Notes: generated from the letters alone by a model not told the origin. 64,000 nt of DNA from Liquidambar formosana (GCA_039720395.1 CM077824.1:16496046-16560045); one strand, 5' to 3'. Shown: positions 22,835 through 34,020, numbered from the stretch's first letter. Made by a program: numbers and translations.

Positions 22835-24374
22835 AGAAGAGAGGACTTCACTCCCATCTCAGACAACAATTTAGGGTTAGGATTGGGGGCCCAGGGTGGA
22901 ACAACTATTGGGACTGCTGTGCTGCCTACACCTGCTCTGGGAGCATCTACTGAACCTCTTGGGTCTGATATGGAAAAACCAATGACATTTTTGGAGGAAC
23001 GACTTGGTGTAGGAAATACTGGTCTTTCAGATATTCATGAGATGATGAATTCTGCAGGAACAGAAGTAAGTTTTTATGTGTATATTCATCTAAGTGATCT
23101 TGTTGAAAATATTCATGTTTGACAATGCAATTAAGCGTCCATCCCTTCTTCTCTATCAAATAATAAGCATCTTATATTGCATAAGAATTTCCATAGGCTG
23201 TGCCGCAAAGAATGATGTTTAAATTAATTCCATGCCTCACTCGTTAAAGTTCACCTTATATTTGAGGTGCAGGTGTATGAAGTGCATGCTTCACTCCTTA
23301 AAGTTCACTTTATGTTTGAGGTGTAGGTGTCTTACATATTTAGCAGGGTTCAACTTACATAATTGAGGTCTTAATACTGTATTCTTATTTTAACCTGAAC
23401 CCTTTTTCCTGTATAATTGTATTTGTACTCTTCAAACCTGTTTTGAGCCTCTGTTTCACTTGAAGGGTCAACATTAAGGATGTTGTATTGGTTGACTGTA
23501 ATTTGCACTTTAGATTCTCAAGTATACGTTCCAACTGTTGTCTTTTACATACTTAGTTTATGTATATTTTGGTTTTTTATTTATTGTGCACACATAACCT
23601 TGCATATCTCTTACCTAATTTAATTTTATGATTTATGAGGTGTAAAACTCAATCGGGAAGGCTGGTGCCACTTGCATTGGTAGGTCCTAATGAATTGCCT
23701 GTGTCTTGCCTTTTGAACTGGTTAAGTAGTAAATTAAACATGCATCCGACTCACTGATCCATTGCATTGTAGGAGCTAAATTTTCTGGAAGCAGACAACA
23801 ATACACCAACTGGTAATTTGAGAAATGTTTTCAATTTCTGATTTGTGATATTGATGATTCTGTACAGATTTTATGTATTGGTGTTCTTCTCTTTGTAGTC
23901 ACACAACACGGAATATATTTGGCGAACATATTCTAATTATTTTCATAATGCCGTAAACTATGTGTGGGTAACACATGTTACATGCCTATAACAGGATCCC
24001 AAAGAACTCACAGGGTGGACACATTGTCTGCGAGAACCAGGTATCAACCTTTTATTTATTTTATTTTATGTTACGAAAAATCCTCTCAGTTAGTTATCAT
24101 GTTTTACAACCTTCATGGGCAAACAGGGCTGTGGCTCAATATTTAAAAAAACGTTCCCCTATTACCCAAATCTCAGAAGACCTATCTGGAGATCTCAGCT
24201 TAAACCATATTTTAGAAGGAAAATCAAGAAAGTTATGAGCTCGGATGTTCTTTAAAACGCTGGTGAGTCTCTGAAACGTATCTAATTGCACAGCTCAGCA
24301 GCTATTTGTAACCTAATTTTTTTATATGGAAAATGAACTAAGGAAATGAAGTGGATTTTTTTTCCCTTTTATTT

Positions 24375-24417
24375 TTTTTTTGGGGTGGGGGTGGGGGTGG
24401 GGGTGGGGGTGGGGGGT
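24375..24417 (+). repeat. (GGGGGT)n tract with G-quadruplex potential
   Basis: Five or more runs of four to six G separated by single T, just after a T-run, in the last intron of the RAD21-like copy. The sequence can form an intramolecular G-quadruplex; no function is implied. Confidence 0.9.
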
Positions 24418-25235
24418 TATGTGGCAACTGGCAAATGTGATTATGACTTATGTGCACTTTTTGTATGCAATATCGTTAAAGTTCTTGAAAAATTTATGAT
24501 GAACGAGACGTGCGTAAGCAGCCCATTTCTTGGAAAGTTGTATCTAAAAGAATCAACTTTCATAGATGAGAATTATTTAATATGTAATCAGATGGGATCC
24601 AATTGATCATGTCAGTAATAAAATATTTAATTTCTTGTGTTGCAGACATGAAAGAAAATTTTTTAGGGCATCCAGAAGTTGGTTTGCGACTTCTTTCAAG
24701 GCTGGTGATATTGTTGCTCTATTTTTAGTTTTCTGCACTCCACTTTCATGTATTTATAAGGTTCCATCATGTCCATGTACTCACAGTGTGGAATGCAAGA
24801 AGCTAAAAGTGAAGTGCCAGTAGTACTGCTCTTTATTTTAACCATCAACTTTGTTTAGTTGTCTTGGGTGGTTTTTTTGTTTTTTTTAAAAATTATAAAA
24901 GTGTAGTTATTGGGGTCAAGTTTATCTTCATTCATTGTAAATTTGTAATTATATTTTACTCCAACCCCACTGTTGCTTCTGCTATAGATGTTGAGCCACT
25001 AGTGAGTAGTGACCTTTAAAATTTTCCCAGTGAGTACAGCAAATGGAAGTAGTTTAGATTTAAGTACACTGTAAAGTAAAGTTGCACTTTCCAGGTTTTG
25101 GGTGTTTTAATTAATATGATTGTCCATGTTCAATTGTAGGTATTGAAGAGTTACGGACTAGTTGATGTACAACAAGACGAACCTTATGGTGGTATTACTT
25201 TGAAGTTGACTCCTACACTGAAGGCCCAGTTTTGA

Positions 25236-27880
25236 GGTTATATGCTATTTAAAATGCTTGGCTGGCGGTCATGTATATAGGTGAGAATCTAACTGGCTCA
25301 TTAAAGCACATTGCAAGTATTTTTCAACTGACACACAAGTACACGTACACACACACACACCACACACACACGTATAGCGTATAACCTCTATTTGACGTGC
25401 TTTCATGGCCAGTTGCCTGATTAATGTGACCAACCTATATTTATTATTATCTTTATTATTTTCATAATTCGGGGCTAGTTGTCTGACCTTGAAGACTACA
25501 CAGCATTGATATCCATGCTTGAAATGCTGGAAAATTTGGGAACTGAACATAGTTTTCTAGTTTATGAAACACAGTTGGGTCTGTACAGCAGTGCGAACAC
25601 ATACCGTAACATTATGAAGATGCATAGTATATGTTGTGCTTTTAGGTGTTGCTACAAGTGATGATAAATTATTGCAGTCAACAGCTGCTCCCCCTGGTTC
25701 ACCCTCTTTTTGCTAATTAGTAGAGGTGGTAGCCATCTTGTAAGCATAAAGGAAATTGGTTTGGGTGCTCTATTTGTAATGATTTATTTGGTGAAGTGAA
25801 GATGTGGGCATGTGGCTTGAGGGGGAATTTTGCTTATATTTTGGTCCATAGTTTTCATGAGTTGCCTTTTGCCCTTGTGGCTTTGCAATTATAAATGTTA
25901 TTTTAATTACTTCATTATACTATAAACAGCAATTGGGTTATGCTTTGTACTTATATTTATTTCTTATTTCTGTTTAAAGGATATTAATTTGTTTGATTGG
26001 TTCTATTGAAATAGTTTATTGTTTAATAGGTGTATGACATCACATATTTATAATGAGAACTACATGGCAATGATTGCAGGTATTTGCAAAAACGTTCGAA
26101 AGACTTAGTCATGCTTGCCAAGTTTACAATCGATGTGCATACTATTTGGCAAACCTTGCTTCGTCTTAAAATGGAAGACCACTAGATGTTCGGCACTCTT
26201 TTGCTTTTGAAGCATTGAAAGTGTATAAATTATAAAGCGATATAGTTGCACATAGAAAAACAATGTGCTAGATTTGATACAAACATATGTAATGTGTAGA
26301 GTACATAATTCATTTTTCATATTATGTTGATGTTTTCCTAGCAATAGTTTTACAACCTCCCAAAAAAAAAATGGTATAAAACAATTAGTAGTTTTTCCAA
26401 AACAATTAGATTGTTCTATATGTTCCCAATTAGATTGGTCCTTTTTTATGGATTATTATTTTTCTTTTTTTTTTTCCCTTTTTGTGCGAAGACAATTATA
26501 TTGTTCTTAGACCCAAATCATTTCCTTTTTACATATGTGATTTCCCTAAAGCAAAAAACAATGGCCTTTTTATTGCTTATATACTTTTAGATTAAATTAC
26601 CGTTCAATTCATGGGCATCGCATGGGGATCCCACTAGTTGATCATATGGGAAACTCTTGCAAGGTGGCATTGTTTACGGATTACCAAAGCTTCAGCCTTC
26701 GAGCTACAATTGGATTGACAATAAAAGGTTTATTCTTTGCCTACACGATCAACTCATACATGTATTCTACACTAAAAACAGAATTTGTGTGTTTCCTAGT
26801 GAGCAGATGTTAAACTTTTCTAACTGGAAATCCGTAAGTCCTGGGCATCACATGTGCACTAATGATTTTTGCTTTAGGGAAAAAAAAAAAAAAATTAAAA
26901 TAAAAAAAAATTAAATAAATAAATTTAATTACTGAACCCTTAAATCGCCAGGAAGTGTATGAAATTTCTCGTGTTCAACATGGAGAACAGCAGATTTTGC
27001 ATTTATGTTTTATTATTCTCAATAAATAATAATATTTCATTTATCTTATAAAAAAATAATAATACTTCATTTGTCTTTATGTATTATGCATTCCTTGCAT
27101 CATTTCCCTCAAATAATAGTCATATTTATTTATTTTTTGATAACATCACCTATAGCTTTACGTAGTTTTAGAATTTGTAGTTTACAAATCGTAGCTGGTA
27201 AATCAAATTAAAATGCTCCTAGTAAACCTATAGTGGCACTTATTAAAAATGAATTCCACATGCATTTTTTAGTAGTACTGTAAATACAACGGACGCAGTT
27301 GGACTTCAAAATACGCAGACATCCCTTCCAATAATTTTTCAGTTAAAGCTCATGTAAAGTATCCAAATCACCATTAATGTAAATAAAATTTAAGGTGCTT
27401 AAGTTGCTTCATAATACGCATACCTCCCTTCCAATTTCTTTTTTTTCATCCCCACCTCCATAAATATTGTAGAAAAATATTAAGTAAAAAATATAAACTA
27501 ATCCCTCCGTTCTGGAACAAATGTTTTTACTTTACTTTTTGGAATGTGTCAAAATGATTGTCCCATTTCAAAAGTCATTAGTCTTTTGTTAAAAAATAAA
27601 AAAAAATAAAAAAAAAAAAGAGAAGGAAGAGTAATGGGGCAACTGCCCACCCCATGGGTGTTGCCTTCGTCCTTCGATTGATTATGATTATATTCCAATG
27701 ACAGTCATGAGTATATAGGAGGTGAAATAGATTGTCATGTCATGTGAAGCTAAACAAACCCGTGAGTGGGGGCATGGACACTACGTGTAGTCCTGATGAA
27801 AATGCACACATATCCCAATGACAAGCATGTGTTTGTCCTAGTGGGCTTGGGGAAATAGTTGACTCCTGCTCAACTACATG
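25236..27880. other. AT-rich spacer, no convincing gene
   Basis: Contains a CA microsatellite (about 25345-25372), A/T homopolymers (26344-26372, 26880-26913, 27590-27620) and small open stretches such as 26657-26914 that resemble nothing I know. No RNA gene or domain seen. Confidence 0.5.
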
Positions 27881-27884
27881 TGTA

Positions 27885-28990
27885 CCATTGGCATAGAAGG
27901 AGTGTGTTTGCACCTTTGCATGTCAGGCATCTAAAAAGGTGTTAGAACTATTCTTACTAGTAAACAGTACGTTATAATGAAGGAATGTGTCCATTAGTGG
28001 TGGCCATATCGTACATTTTACAATTCCAGTATGTACATTTGAATATTGGCAGTAGCTGTTATGTATTTGTATCGCACACTTGCATTATCAATTGCGTGAA
28101 ATATACTGTTCTATCATGCTAGCATACAGAAAAGATTCTCGAATGGGATGTTATACATAGTGGTCTCTGACATTATGCATGTGAGCACCATTATTACTTT
28201 ATTTCAATAATAATGTACTTGAATATGTACACACTTCAAGCAGGGTCCCCATGCTCAAATTTCGATGATTTATATAGTGCCATCCGGTTTATGGCATATT
28301 GTATAATTTGGAGATTAAATTGTACATTATAGCGTTAAAATCGTGTTTTATAAGTAGTATATTGAGTTAGTGTATTATTAAATTACTTGTTGCATTAACA
28401 AACGCCATAGAAAGAGTGCGTTTGCATGTCAGGCATCTAAAATGGTTGTCAAACCATTGCTTTTATAAGTAGTACATTATAATGAATGAATATGTACATC
28501 AGTGGTGGTCATATTGTACATTTCACAACACCATTCTGTACATTTGAATCTCGGCGATTGCGTTTATCTATTTCTATCGCACAGTAGCATTATCAATTGT
28601 GTGCAATATATTATCCAATCATGCTAACATACAATATGATTGTGTACGTCGACGTCTCTGACATTATGCATGTGATCACCATTATTAGTTTAATTAAATA
28701 ATAACACACTTTAATATGTACACACTTCAAGCCGGGTCCCCATGCTCCAATTTCGATGATTTATATAGTGCCTTCTCATATATGCCATATTGTACTACTT
28801 GGCGGAAAAAAATGTACATTATGGATTTAGAATTGTGGTGTATAAGTAATACATTGACTTAGTGTAGTAGTAAATACTTGTTGCATTAACAAACGGCATA
28901 CATGGCATGCATGTGCAAGTCATGCTTCTAAAATGGTTTAACCACCATTGGGCATTGAAGTTACTAAGTAGTACATTTTAAACACGTACT
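27885..28990 (+). repeat. About 500-bp tandem duplication with 22-bp phased GTAC cassettes
   Basis: Two diverged copies offset by about 505 bp, plus a partial third. AGTGGTGG[C/T]CATAT[C/T]GTACAT occurs at about 27995 and 28501; CTTGTTGCATTAACAAACG occurs near 28388 and 28880; GCAGGGTCCCCATGCT-like sequence occurs near 28240 and 28732. Each copy has a cassette of GTAC-type cores at 22-bp steps: 27967, 27989 (GTCC), 28011, 28033, and 28472, 28494, 28516, 28538. A further partial copy lies at 31195-31390. No coding potential. Confidence 0.88.
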
Positions 28991-29097
28991 TTAGTTTGGT
29001 ATGATGATTGAAAATAACAATTACTTTTTAAGTAATATTATTACCACCATTGCATGGGTTGCACTCTAGGTATCATTGACTTGTGCTTTACATATTC

Positions 29098-29105
29098 TAT
29101 AAATA
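29098..29105 (+). promoter_or_regulatory. Candidate TATA box of the small gene at 29134
   Basis: TATAAATA, 36 bp before the start codon. If used, the 5' untranslated leader would be only a few bases long, or initiation would be at the next codons. Suggestive only. Confidence 0.35.
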
Positions 29106-29133
29106 GGCTAATCTGGTACATGGGATACTCGCA

Positions 29134-29562
29134 ATGGCAACTGGGGGAGCAAGTGGTTCTCATAATTCACGAAATCGTCCGTTATGGCTCCTACCAACCT
29201 TCCGCGATGATTATTGGATGGAAGAAGATACTAATCCGAAGGAGTATTATGCCGGGCTACGTCGTGAATGGGCATTTAGAGCTGAAGAGCAGGAAGGATT
29301 AGTCAGAGATCTGTCCAACCTAGGTGCACCAATCCCCCAACGTCGTACAATTGGAATGCCAAGAAGAACAAGGAATGATTATGAAGAAGTCGTTGCGCAG
29401 GTAAGAATAGAGAACAACAACATGCTAATAAGTCGATGTCGATACTTTATGCTTCAACTTGCAACAGAAATGGCCGAAGCTAGTGGGAGACAGCTCACCA
29501 TGGACGAGCGCCGGCATGTATTGATGAATGATGAATATTTATCTGCTTTTACATTTGATTGA
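29134..29562 (+). CDS. Small protein of unrecognised family (copy 1 of 3), 142 aa
   Basis: ATG at 29134, single exon, ends in FTFD. I do not recognise it. It is charged and mostly helical in appearance, with no signal peptide or membrane segment. Residues 68-81 read PIPQRRTIGMPRRT and match the signature P-[IV]-P-x(6)-[LM]-P-x(2)-T, which also occurs in the minus-strand frames at 30139-30567 and 32164-32730. Further shared features are a basic/aromatic stretch before the signature (REWAFR here, ELSFR in copy 2), a following helix with E-N-N-x-M and R residues, and an acidic or aromatic C-terminal tail. A ladder of GTAC cores lies about 600 bp upstream. It may be an accessory or DNA-binding protein of an unknown mobile element (inference). 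Confidence 0.6.
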   Translation: MATGGASGSHNSRNRPLWLLPTFRDDYWMEEDTNPKEYYAGLRREWAFRAEEQEGLVRDLSNLGAPIPQRRTIGMPRRTRNDYEEVVAQVRIENNNMLISRCRYFMLQLATEMAEASGRQLTMDERRHVLMNDEYLSAFTFD

Positions 29563-29811
29563 TTATTTGAATTTGTCTACTGTTTTTTTGTTTGTATCAA
29601 CTAATTATAGAACCCGAATTATGTTAGAATTGTGGCGAACTTATGTTTTAATTAATGTTTAGGATTCGGTTCCATTTCCTCAAATGTACTAAGTTCTTTT
29701 TGAATTAACGAACAATTAATATATGCTCAATAGCTTGTAAGTATTTCCATTGGTAAAAATGCTTGTAGTATCAACTGATAGTGCTCAATAGCGTTTATAG
29801 TCACAAATTTT

Positions 29812-29962
29812 GCAAGGATCCCCACACTTGCACATATGATCCCCATATATGTGAAACCTGATTTGAAGGATTTGTAGAGGGATTATGGGGTACAAGTTGT
29901 CATTTGATTGAGATGGAAATGCTTGTAAGTATCAAGCATTTGGGGATCCCTGGAAATGTAAG
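29812..29962. mobile_element. Small foldback (MITE-like) element with GGATCCC ends
   Basis: Starts AAGGATCCCCACACTTGC and ends CATTTGGGGATCCCTGGAAATG; the end is the reverse complement of the start of a related copy at 34190 (CATTTCCAGGGATCCCCAAAG). The interior (GTGAAACCTGATTTGAAGGA, GAGATGGAA) is shared with that copy. Exact ends and target duplication were not determined. Confidence 0.55.
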
Positions 29963-30138
29963 TATCATTGAGTCATATTTGCAATAGAGAAAATAGACAA
30001 CAAACAACATAATGTACAATAAAGCCATGGAAGATGCTTTACATTTCACATCACATCCTTACTACCTTCAATTTTGTACTACGTGATGATAGATCTTCTC
30101 TAAACATATATATTCATCCCTTACACTTTCCATGGGTT

Positions 30139-30567
30139 TTATTCTTCGTCCGAGAACTCGATATCAGATTTATATATGTCGTCCATACTTGCACTCTCAA
30201 AGAATCGTGCTTCAGCCATGAGACCGTCTTCTGCACGTGCACGCGCTGTCCGACGAAGGTCTTCTCTATGTTGACGCATTTGCATACGATTGACCTCTTC
30301 ACGAAAACGATGCAATGCCATTTGTAGTCGCTGTGGAGTATCAGTTGGCATGGTAATGGCTAATCGACGAGGAATTGGAATATTACATTCACGACATTGT
30401 TGTACAAGCACCTCGGCTTGCCGGATTCGAAAAGATAACTCACTTGCCATTATACGTACAGTGCTAGTAGAGTAACGCATATTTGGATTTGCCGAGTAGT
30501 AAAATTCGTCATCAGCATGCCAATGACGACCCATTGCCTGAAAAATATCACACACTCTATAAGTCAT
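30139..30567 (-). CDS. Small protein of unrecognised family (copy 2 of 3), up to 142 aa
   Basis: Open from the ATG at 30567. A good splice acceptor (TATTTTTCAG|GCAATGGG) lies inside the first codons, so the true start may be the later Met of MGRHWHADDE or an upstream exon. Carries PIPRRLAITMPTDT, the shared signature, preceded by CREC and followed by a helix rich in R, Q and M (REEVNRMQMRQHRED) and an acidic C-terminus (DDIYKSDIEFSDEE). It shares the D-D and N-P spacing upstream of the signature with copy 1. A GTAC cassette lies at 31212-31281, upstream on this strand. Divergence between copies at constant signature spacing suggests old duplication with retained coding constraint. Function unknown. 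Confidence 0.6.
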   Translation of the reverse strand: MTYRVCDIFQAMGRHWHADDEFYYSANPNMRYSTSTVRIMASELSFRIRQAEVLVQQCRECNIPIPRRLAITMPTDTPQRLQMALHRFREEVNRMQMRQHREDLRRTARARAEDGLMAEARFFESASMDDIYKSDIEFSDEE

Positions 30568-31194
30568 GATGAGTTAGTGAAGTTTCGTTGGTATGTGTTA
30601 TGCAATATTGTTGCCCATTATTTATAATAGAATTACACACTCACCATATATATCGTGAAGGTCAAAATGTAGTACGGTGCCATGTGTTGTCATCCATAAT
30701 TGATACAGTCTACATCACTTTAGTTGAGTTATCTTGTAGTTGTATAAAGTGACAAGCAGTGTTCCCCATTGACGTGACACATCACTGACAAATGGGTTTA
30801 ATATCGTCTAAGAAAGTAATACATGTTAATGAACAAATGTGTACAACATATTCTATTATAGCGTACAATATAAATTTCTAATTACTGCAATAATTTCTCT
30901 AATTAGTATTCCATAATCATGAAGTTTCACATCCGGGGACAAGTGCTAACTCGTAGTAGTGTTACATGATGCTTCAATGTATAAAAGTTAATTTCATATA
31001 TGACTATGTGGATCCATTAATTTGGACAAGGTGTCGTCAATGCCAAATAGTTTTAGTATCATCTTATAAAATTCGACCGTTTAACGATTAAATACACAAA
31101 ATATATTAAATTATAAGGTAGATTTTAAACATCACGTTAGTACAACGGAATGCACACAACATGTGCAATTCGGCCTCCCAAATGGGGTTACCAC
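30568..31194. other. AT-rich spacer, nothing recognised
   Basis: No reading frame, repeat or RNA gene identified. It would contain the promoter of the minus-strand small gene. Confidence 0.5.
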
Positions 31195-31390
31195 TCAAGT
31201 ATTTATAAAATGTACAGTGTAATGAACAAATGTGTACCTTTTTGGTGGTCATATCGTACATTTCACAATGTCATTATGTACATTGGAATCTCCGCAGTAG
31301 CTTTTATATATATGTATTGCAAACTTGCATTATCATTTGTGTGAAAGAGATTGTCATATCGTGCTACACTACGCAGTAGATTCTCGTTTC
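31195..31390 (+). repeat. Partial copy of the 27.9-29.0 kb repeat, with GTAC cassette
   Basis: Matches the core of the 500-bp repeat (GGTGGTCATATCGTACATTT, then TTGCATTATCATTTGTGTGAA). GTAC cores at 31212, 31234, 31256 and 31278 are again exactly 22 bp apart. Same strand orientation as the copies at 28 kb. Confidence 0.85.
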
Positions 31391-32040
31391 AAGTGTAAGA
31401 TTTCAATCTTGTTTTTATTGAATATACAATGGTAGTATAATTTTCTTCCTTACATTTCAAACACGTAAATGTTGGACATGGACGATATGCGTACCATTGA
31501 AGAAATATTTATATGTACATTGGTGGTTGAAAAATTGCAATTACTAACAATATGTACCAGCATTGAATGGTGATTTGTAAAATATTCAATTGGGTATGAA
31601 GAGTAATGGGTACTCTTCAGTAAATTGTAGCTTACAAATTGTGAATGTATAGGTTCACTAAGTCGGTTTCATATAATTCAGATCTCATGTCAGTTTGGAC
31701 AATAATTGAAACAACGAATAGATTTTCATATAAGGTGTGGGGACACGCACTATTGGACATGTGATATTTGAAAAGTACCATCACTATTGGCCATGTGACA
31801 TCTGAAAAGAAGGTAAGACTATTGTGCAAGACAAGACAAAACCATTCAATCCTGCAATTTATTCCCTATGTGGGTACTTCTACTAATGTGCATCACATGC
31901 ATACCAACATACTAGTGTATTCATTCATATGTCAATAATAATGCATGTATAATTGTGTATGCACATGGTGCAAAGTAATCTCAAAGTGCAAAATCTGTAG
32001 TTCAAATTACAACACATAAAATTTTTTTTTATTATTTTTT
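31391..32040. other. AT-rich spacer ending in poly-T and poly-G
   Basis: No gene. A T-run and a G-run (about 32020-32064) border the following SINE. Single GTAC sites at 31491, 31515 and 31554 are not in 22-bp phase. Confidence 0.5.
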
Positions 32041-32054
32041 TTTTTTGGGGGGAG

Positions 32055-32155
32055 GGGGGGGGGGTACATTAGGAGGGATTTGAACCCCTAACCTATCCTA
32101 CTCATACCCTTTCCCCAACCCTCCATCACCAAGTAGCCCCAATGGCTTAACACAA
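32055..32155 (-). mobile_element. tRNA-headed SINE, minus strand
   Basis: Read on the minus strand it has an A-box-like stretch (GGGGCTACTTGGTGATGG) and a B-box-like stretch (GGGGTTCAAATCCC). The body GGTTAGGGGTTCAAA is shared with the SINE at 62918-63017. No clear target duplication found. Confidence 0.6.
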
Positions 32156-32163
32156 GCTACATT

Positions 32164-32730
32164 TTAACAACAACGTTTAAGACAACCTGGGAGGTAGCTT
32201 ACAAAGTCATCTAGATCACTATCAGAAAAATCCGATAGTTCAGCATCAAATGGGAAGATTGAATCATTGATGATGGTATTCACTGCAGAGTCTTTAATAG
32301 CATGATAACGATCTAGTCGTCGTTGCATTTGTTGGTTCTCTTGTTCAAGTTGTGAGCAGACTTTCGCAATCTCTTGCGGGGTGTTCCTCGGTAACTCAGC
32401 GGATCGTGCTTTGGGAACTGGCAGCCCATGGTATCTACAATACACCTCAAGTTCACATCGACGCTCGTACATAGGAAACCATAGAGAGTTTGCAACATCA
32501 GCGTTATGCCTAACCAACAATGGCGAGGTAACAACGTTTGTGTTATGCATTACCACTGCACCACCAACCAATATGTGTCCAACATGCCCAAGAGGATCGT
32601 ATGTAAAAATTGGCATGTTAGTGAATTCTCGTATTTTCCCCAACCAAGTCACCCCATTCCTATCAATGTATTCATCTAATTGTTCGGTAGGAGAGCCAAT
32701 TCGCTTTTGTATTGGGTTGTTTGAACTCAT
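32164..32730 (-). CDS. Small protein of unrecognised family (copy 3 of 3), 188 aa
   Basis: ATG at 32730, single exon. Longer N-terminus than the other copies. The shared signature reads PVPKARSAELPRNT, preceded by ERRCELEVYCRYHGL, and followed by a Q/R-rich helix (QENQQMQRRLDRY). The C-terminus is strongly acidic (AELSDFSDSDLDDF) before a short Cys-containing end. The P-to-P spacing is identical to copies 1 and 2 while most other positions differ. No signal peptide; one mildly hydrophobic stretch (HILVGGAVVM) too short for a membrane span. Not recognised. Possible roles (DNA-binding partner, acidic activator) are speculation. Confidence 0.6.
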   Translation of the reverse strand: MSSNNPIQKRIGSPTEQLDEYIDRNGVTWLGKIREFTNMPIFTYDPLGHVGHILVGGAVVMHNTNVVTSPLLVRHNADVANSLWFPMYERRCELEVYCRYHGLPVPKARSAELPRNTPQEIAKVCSQLEQENQQMQRRLDRYHAIKDSAVNTIINDSIFPFDAELSDFSDSDLDDFVSYLPGCLKRCC

Positions 32731-34020
32731 TTAGTATTGGGATACTACAATGCCAGATTATCTGAAAAAATTAAACGACTAGTTCATCAGTTGAGGTTGA
32801 AATTGAAAAAAGTGAAAACGTCTTAACCATAGCATTTCATACTCTTACAACATCTTCTTGAATTTTTTCGTAACTCGTTGTAAGCCAATGCTTTATTTTT
32901 TTCCATCAAACGAACATGTGAGAATAATGACAACATTAGATAATAATTTAGTGGCTTCCACCCTACCTTGCAATTCGCCCCATTAGGAGAAGGGCCCAAT
33001 GAGTCAACTACGCAACTGCTGCATAATGTCAACCAAATAACAAATGAATTAACAAAAATCAAACAAAAAAATACACCCCCATGTATGATGATGCAACAAT
33101 ATCCTGCACATTTATAAAGCAAAGTAATTTATACCTATATGATAAAATAAATAGATACATCCTCTTCCAAATAATAACCTATTACATAGGTATTATATTC
33201 GGAGTTAACATAACAAAATCCCATAAGGTATGAAAAGCATGACATTGTGTGCAATTTCTCTCCTTTTAGCCATTTCTTTATATAGCAATCATAAACATTC
33301 TGTTAAATTTATATATCATATCTCTCTAATTGATTTGTGTCCAAACCCATTTATTCAATGTTGGTAATAAGACATACATGCCGAAGTAAAATTGTTCAAA
33401 ACTTATAGACTTTGTGATGAAAAAAGAGTGGATAACGCAAAATTTTGGAATTTAGGTTTCACCAAATCGTTTGACTGGGTTACACCAAATCGCTAATCAA
33501 AAAATAAGAAAAAAAGATGGAGAGATGAAATAAAGAAAACAATTAAGGAAATGGTGGAGACTTTATAAATTTCAGATGGAGTATAGGGAATCGGTAGAAA
33601 AATTCCTATACCTCGATCATGAAGTGAAACAAAGCTTGTCATAAACAATATAATACAAAATTATATGTGTGAAAACATTTTGTTATTTGACTTCCACAAT
33701 TGAAACAAGCAATTTAAATTTTATTTTTGAGGCAACTAAATGTCTACCAAATGAAACCAAACCTATGCAACTTATAATTGGCTGATGAATTGCCATTTAG
33801 GTGCTTCAACCTTCCGTACACAACATATGTATGCTACACACTATTTATATGATTAAATATGAGTTCATGAAGGGTAAAAATAACCTTATAAATTCAACAC
33901 TAACTAAAAATTCCAGAAGAAGAGTACATATGTATGTGCAAACAAAATCGAAATCAACAATCCAATTCAAATTACAATTTAAAAGTACATTGGTCTTTAA
34001 AAACAAAATCACTGTTAACA
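32731..34020. other. AT-rich spacer, nothing recognised
   Basis: Over 1 kb of low-complexity AT-rich DNA with short A-rich runs. No gene, RNA or repeat structure supported. Confidence 0.5.

Larger units (their letters stand above)
22044..25235 (+). pseudogene. RAD21/SCC1 (SYN-type) cohesin subunit, N-terminally truncated, with nonsense codon
   Basis: Seven exon-like blocks with GT-AG borders and matching phases: 22044-22155, 22237-22373, 22470-23065, 23773-23812, 23995-24040, 24127-24262, 25140-25235. They encode a basic KSRKRKQLFEES stretch, FMKKALEDSHDLLRKRRNIP, an acidic linker, then TLSARTRAVAQYLKKR and the C-terminal winged-helix region (ARMFFKTL, VLKSYGLVDVQQDEPYGG). Family role: this kleisin closes the cohesin ring, its N-terminus binding SMC3 and its C-terminus SMC1. 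Here the N-terminal domain is absent, and TGA at 24236-24238 falls inside the C-terminal domain (after SRKL) where related proteins read on. The sequence after the stop is still family-like, so the nonsense change is recent. Introns are kept, so this is a DNA-level copy, not a retrocopy. A functional truncated protein is possible but unlikely. Confidence 0.85.

Noticed and set aside
26657..26914. Open frame of 85 codons in the spacer
   Set aside because: Runs into an A/T-rich lysine tail, has no recognisable motif and lacks splice-consistent neighbours.
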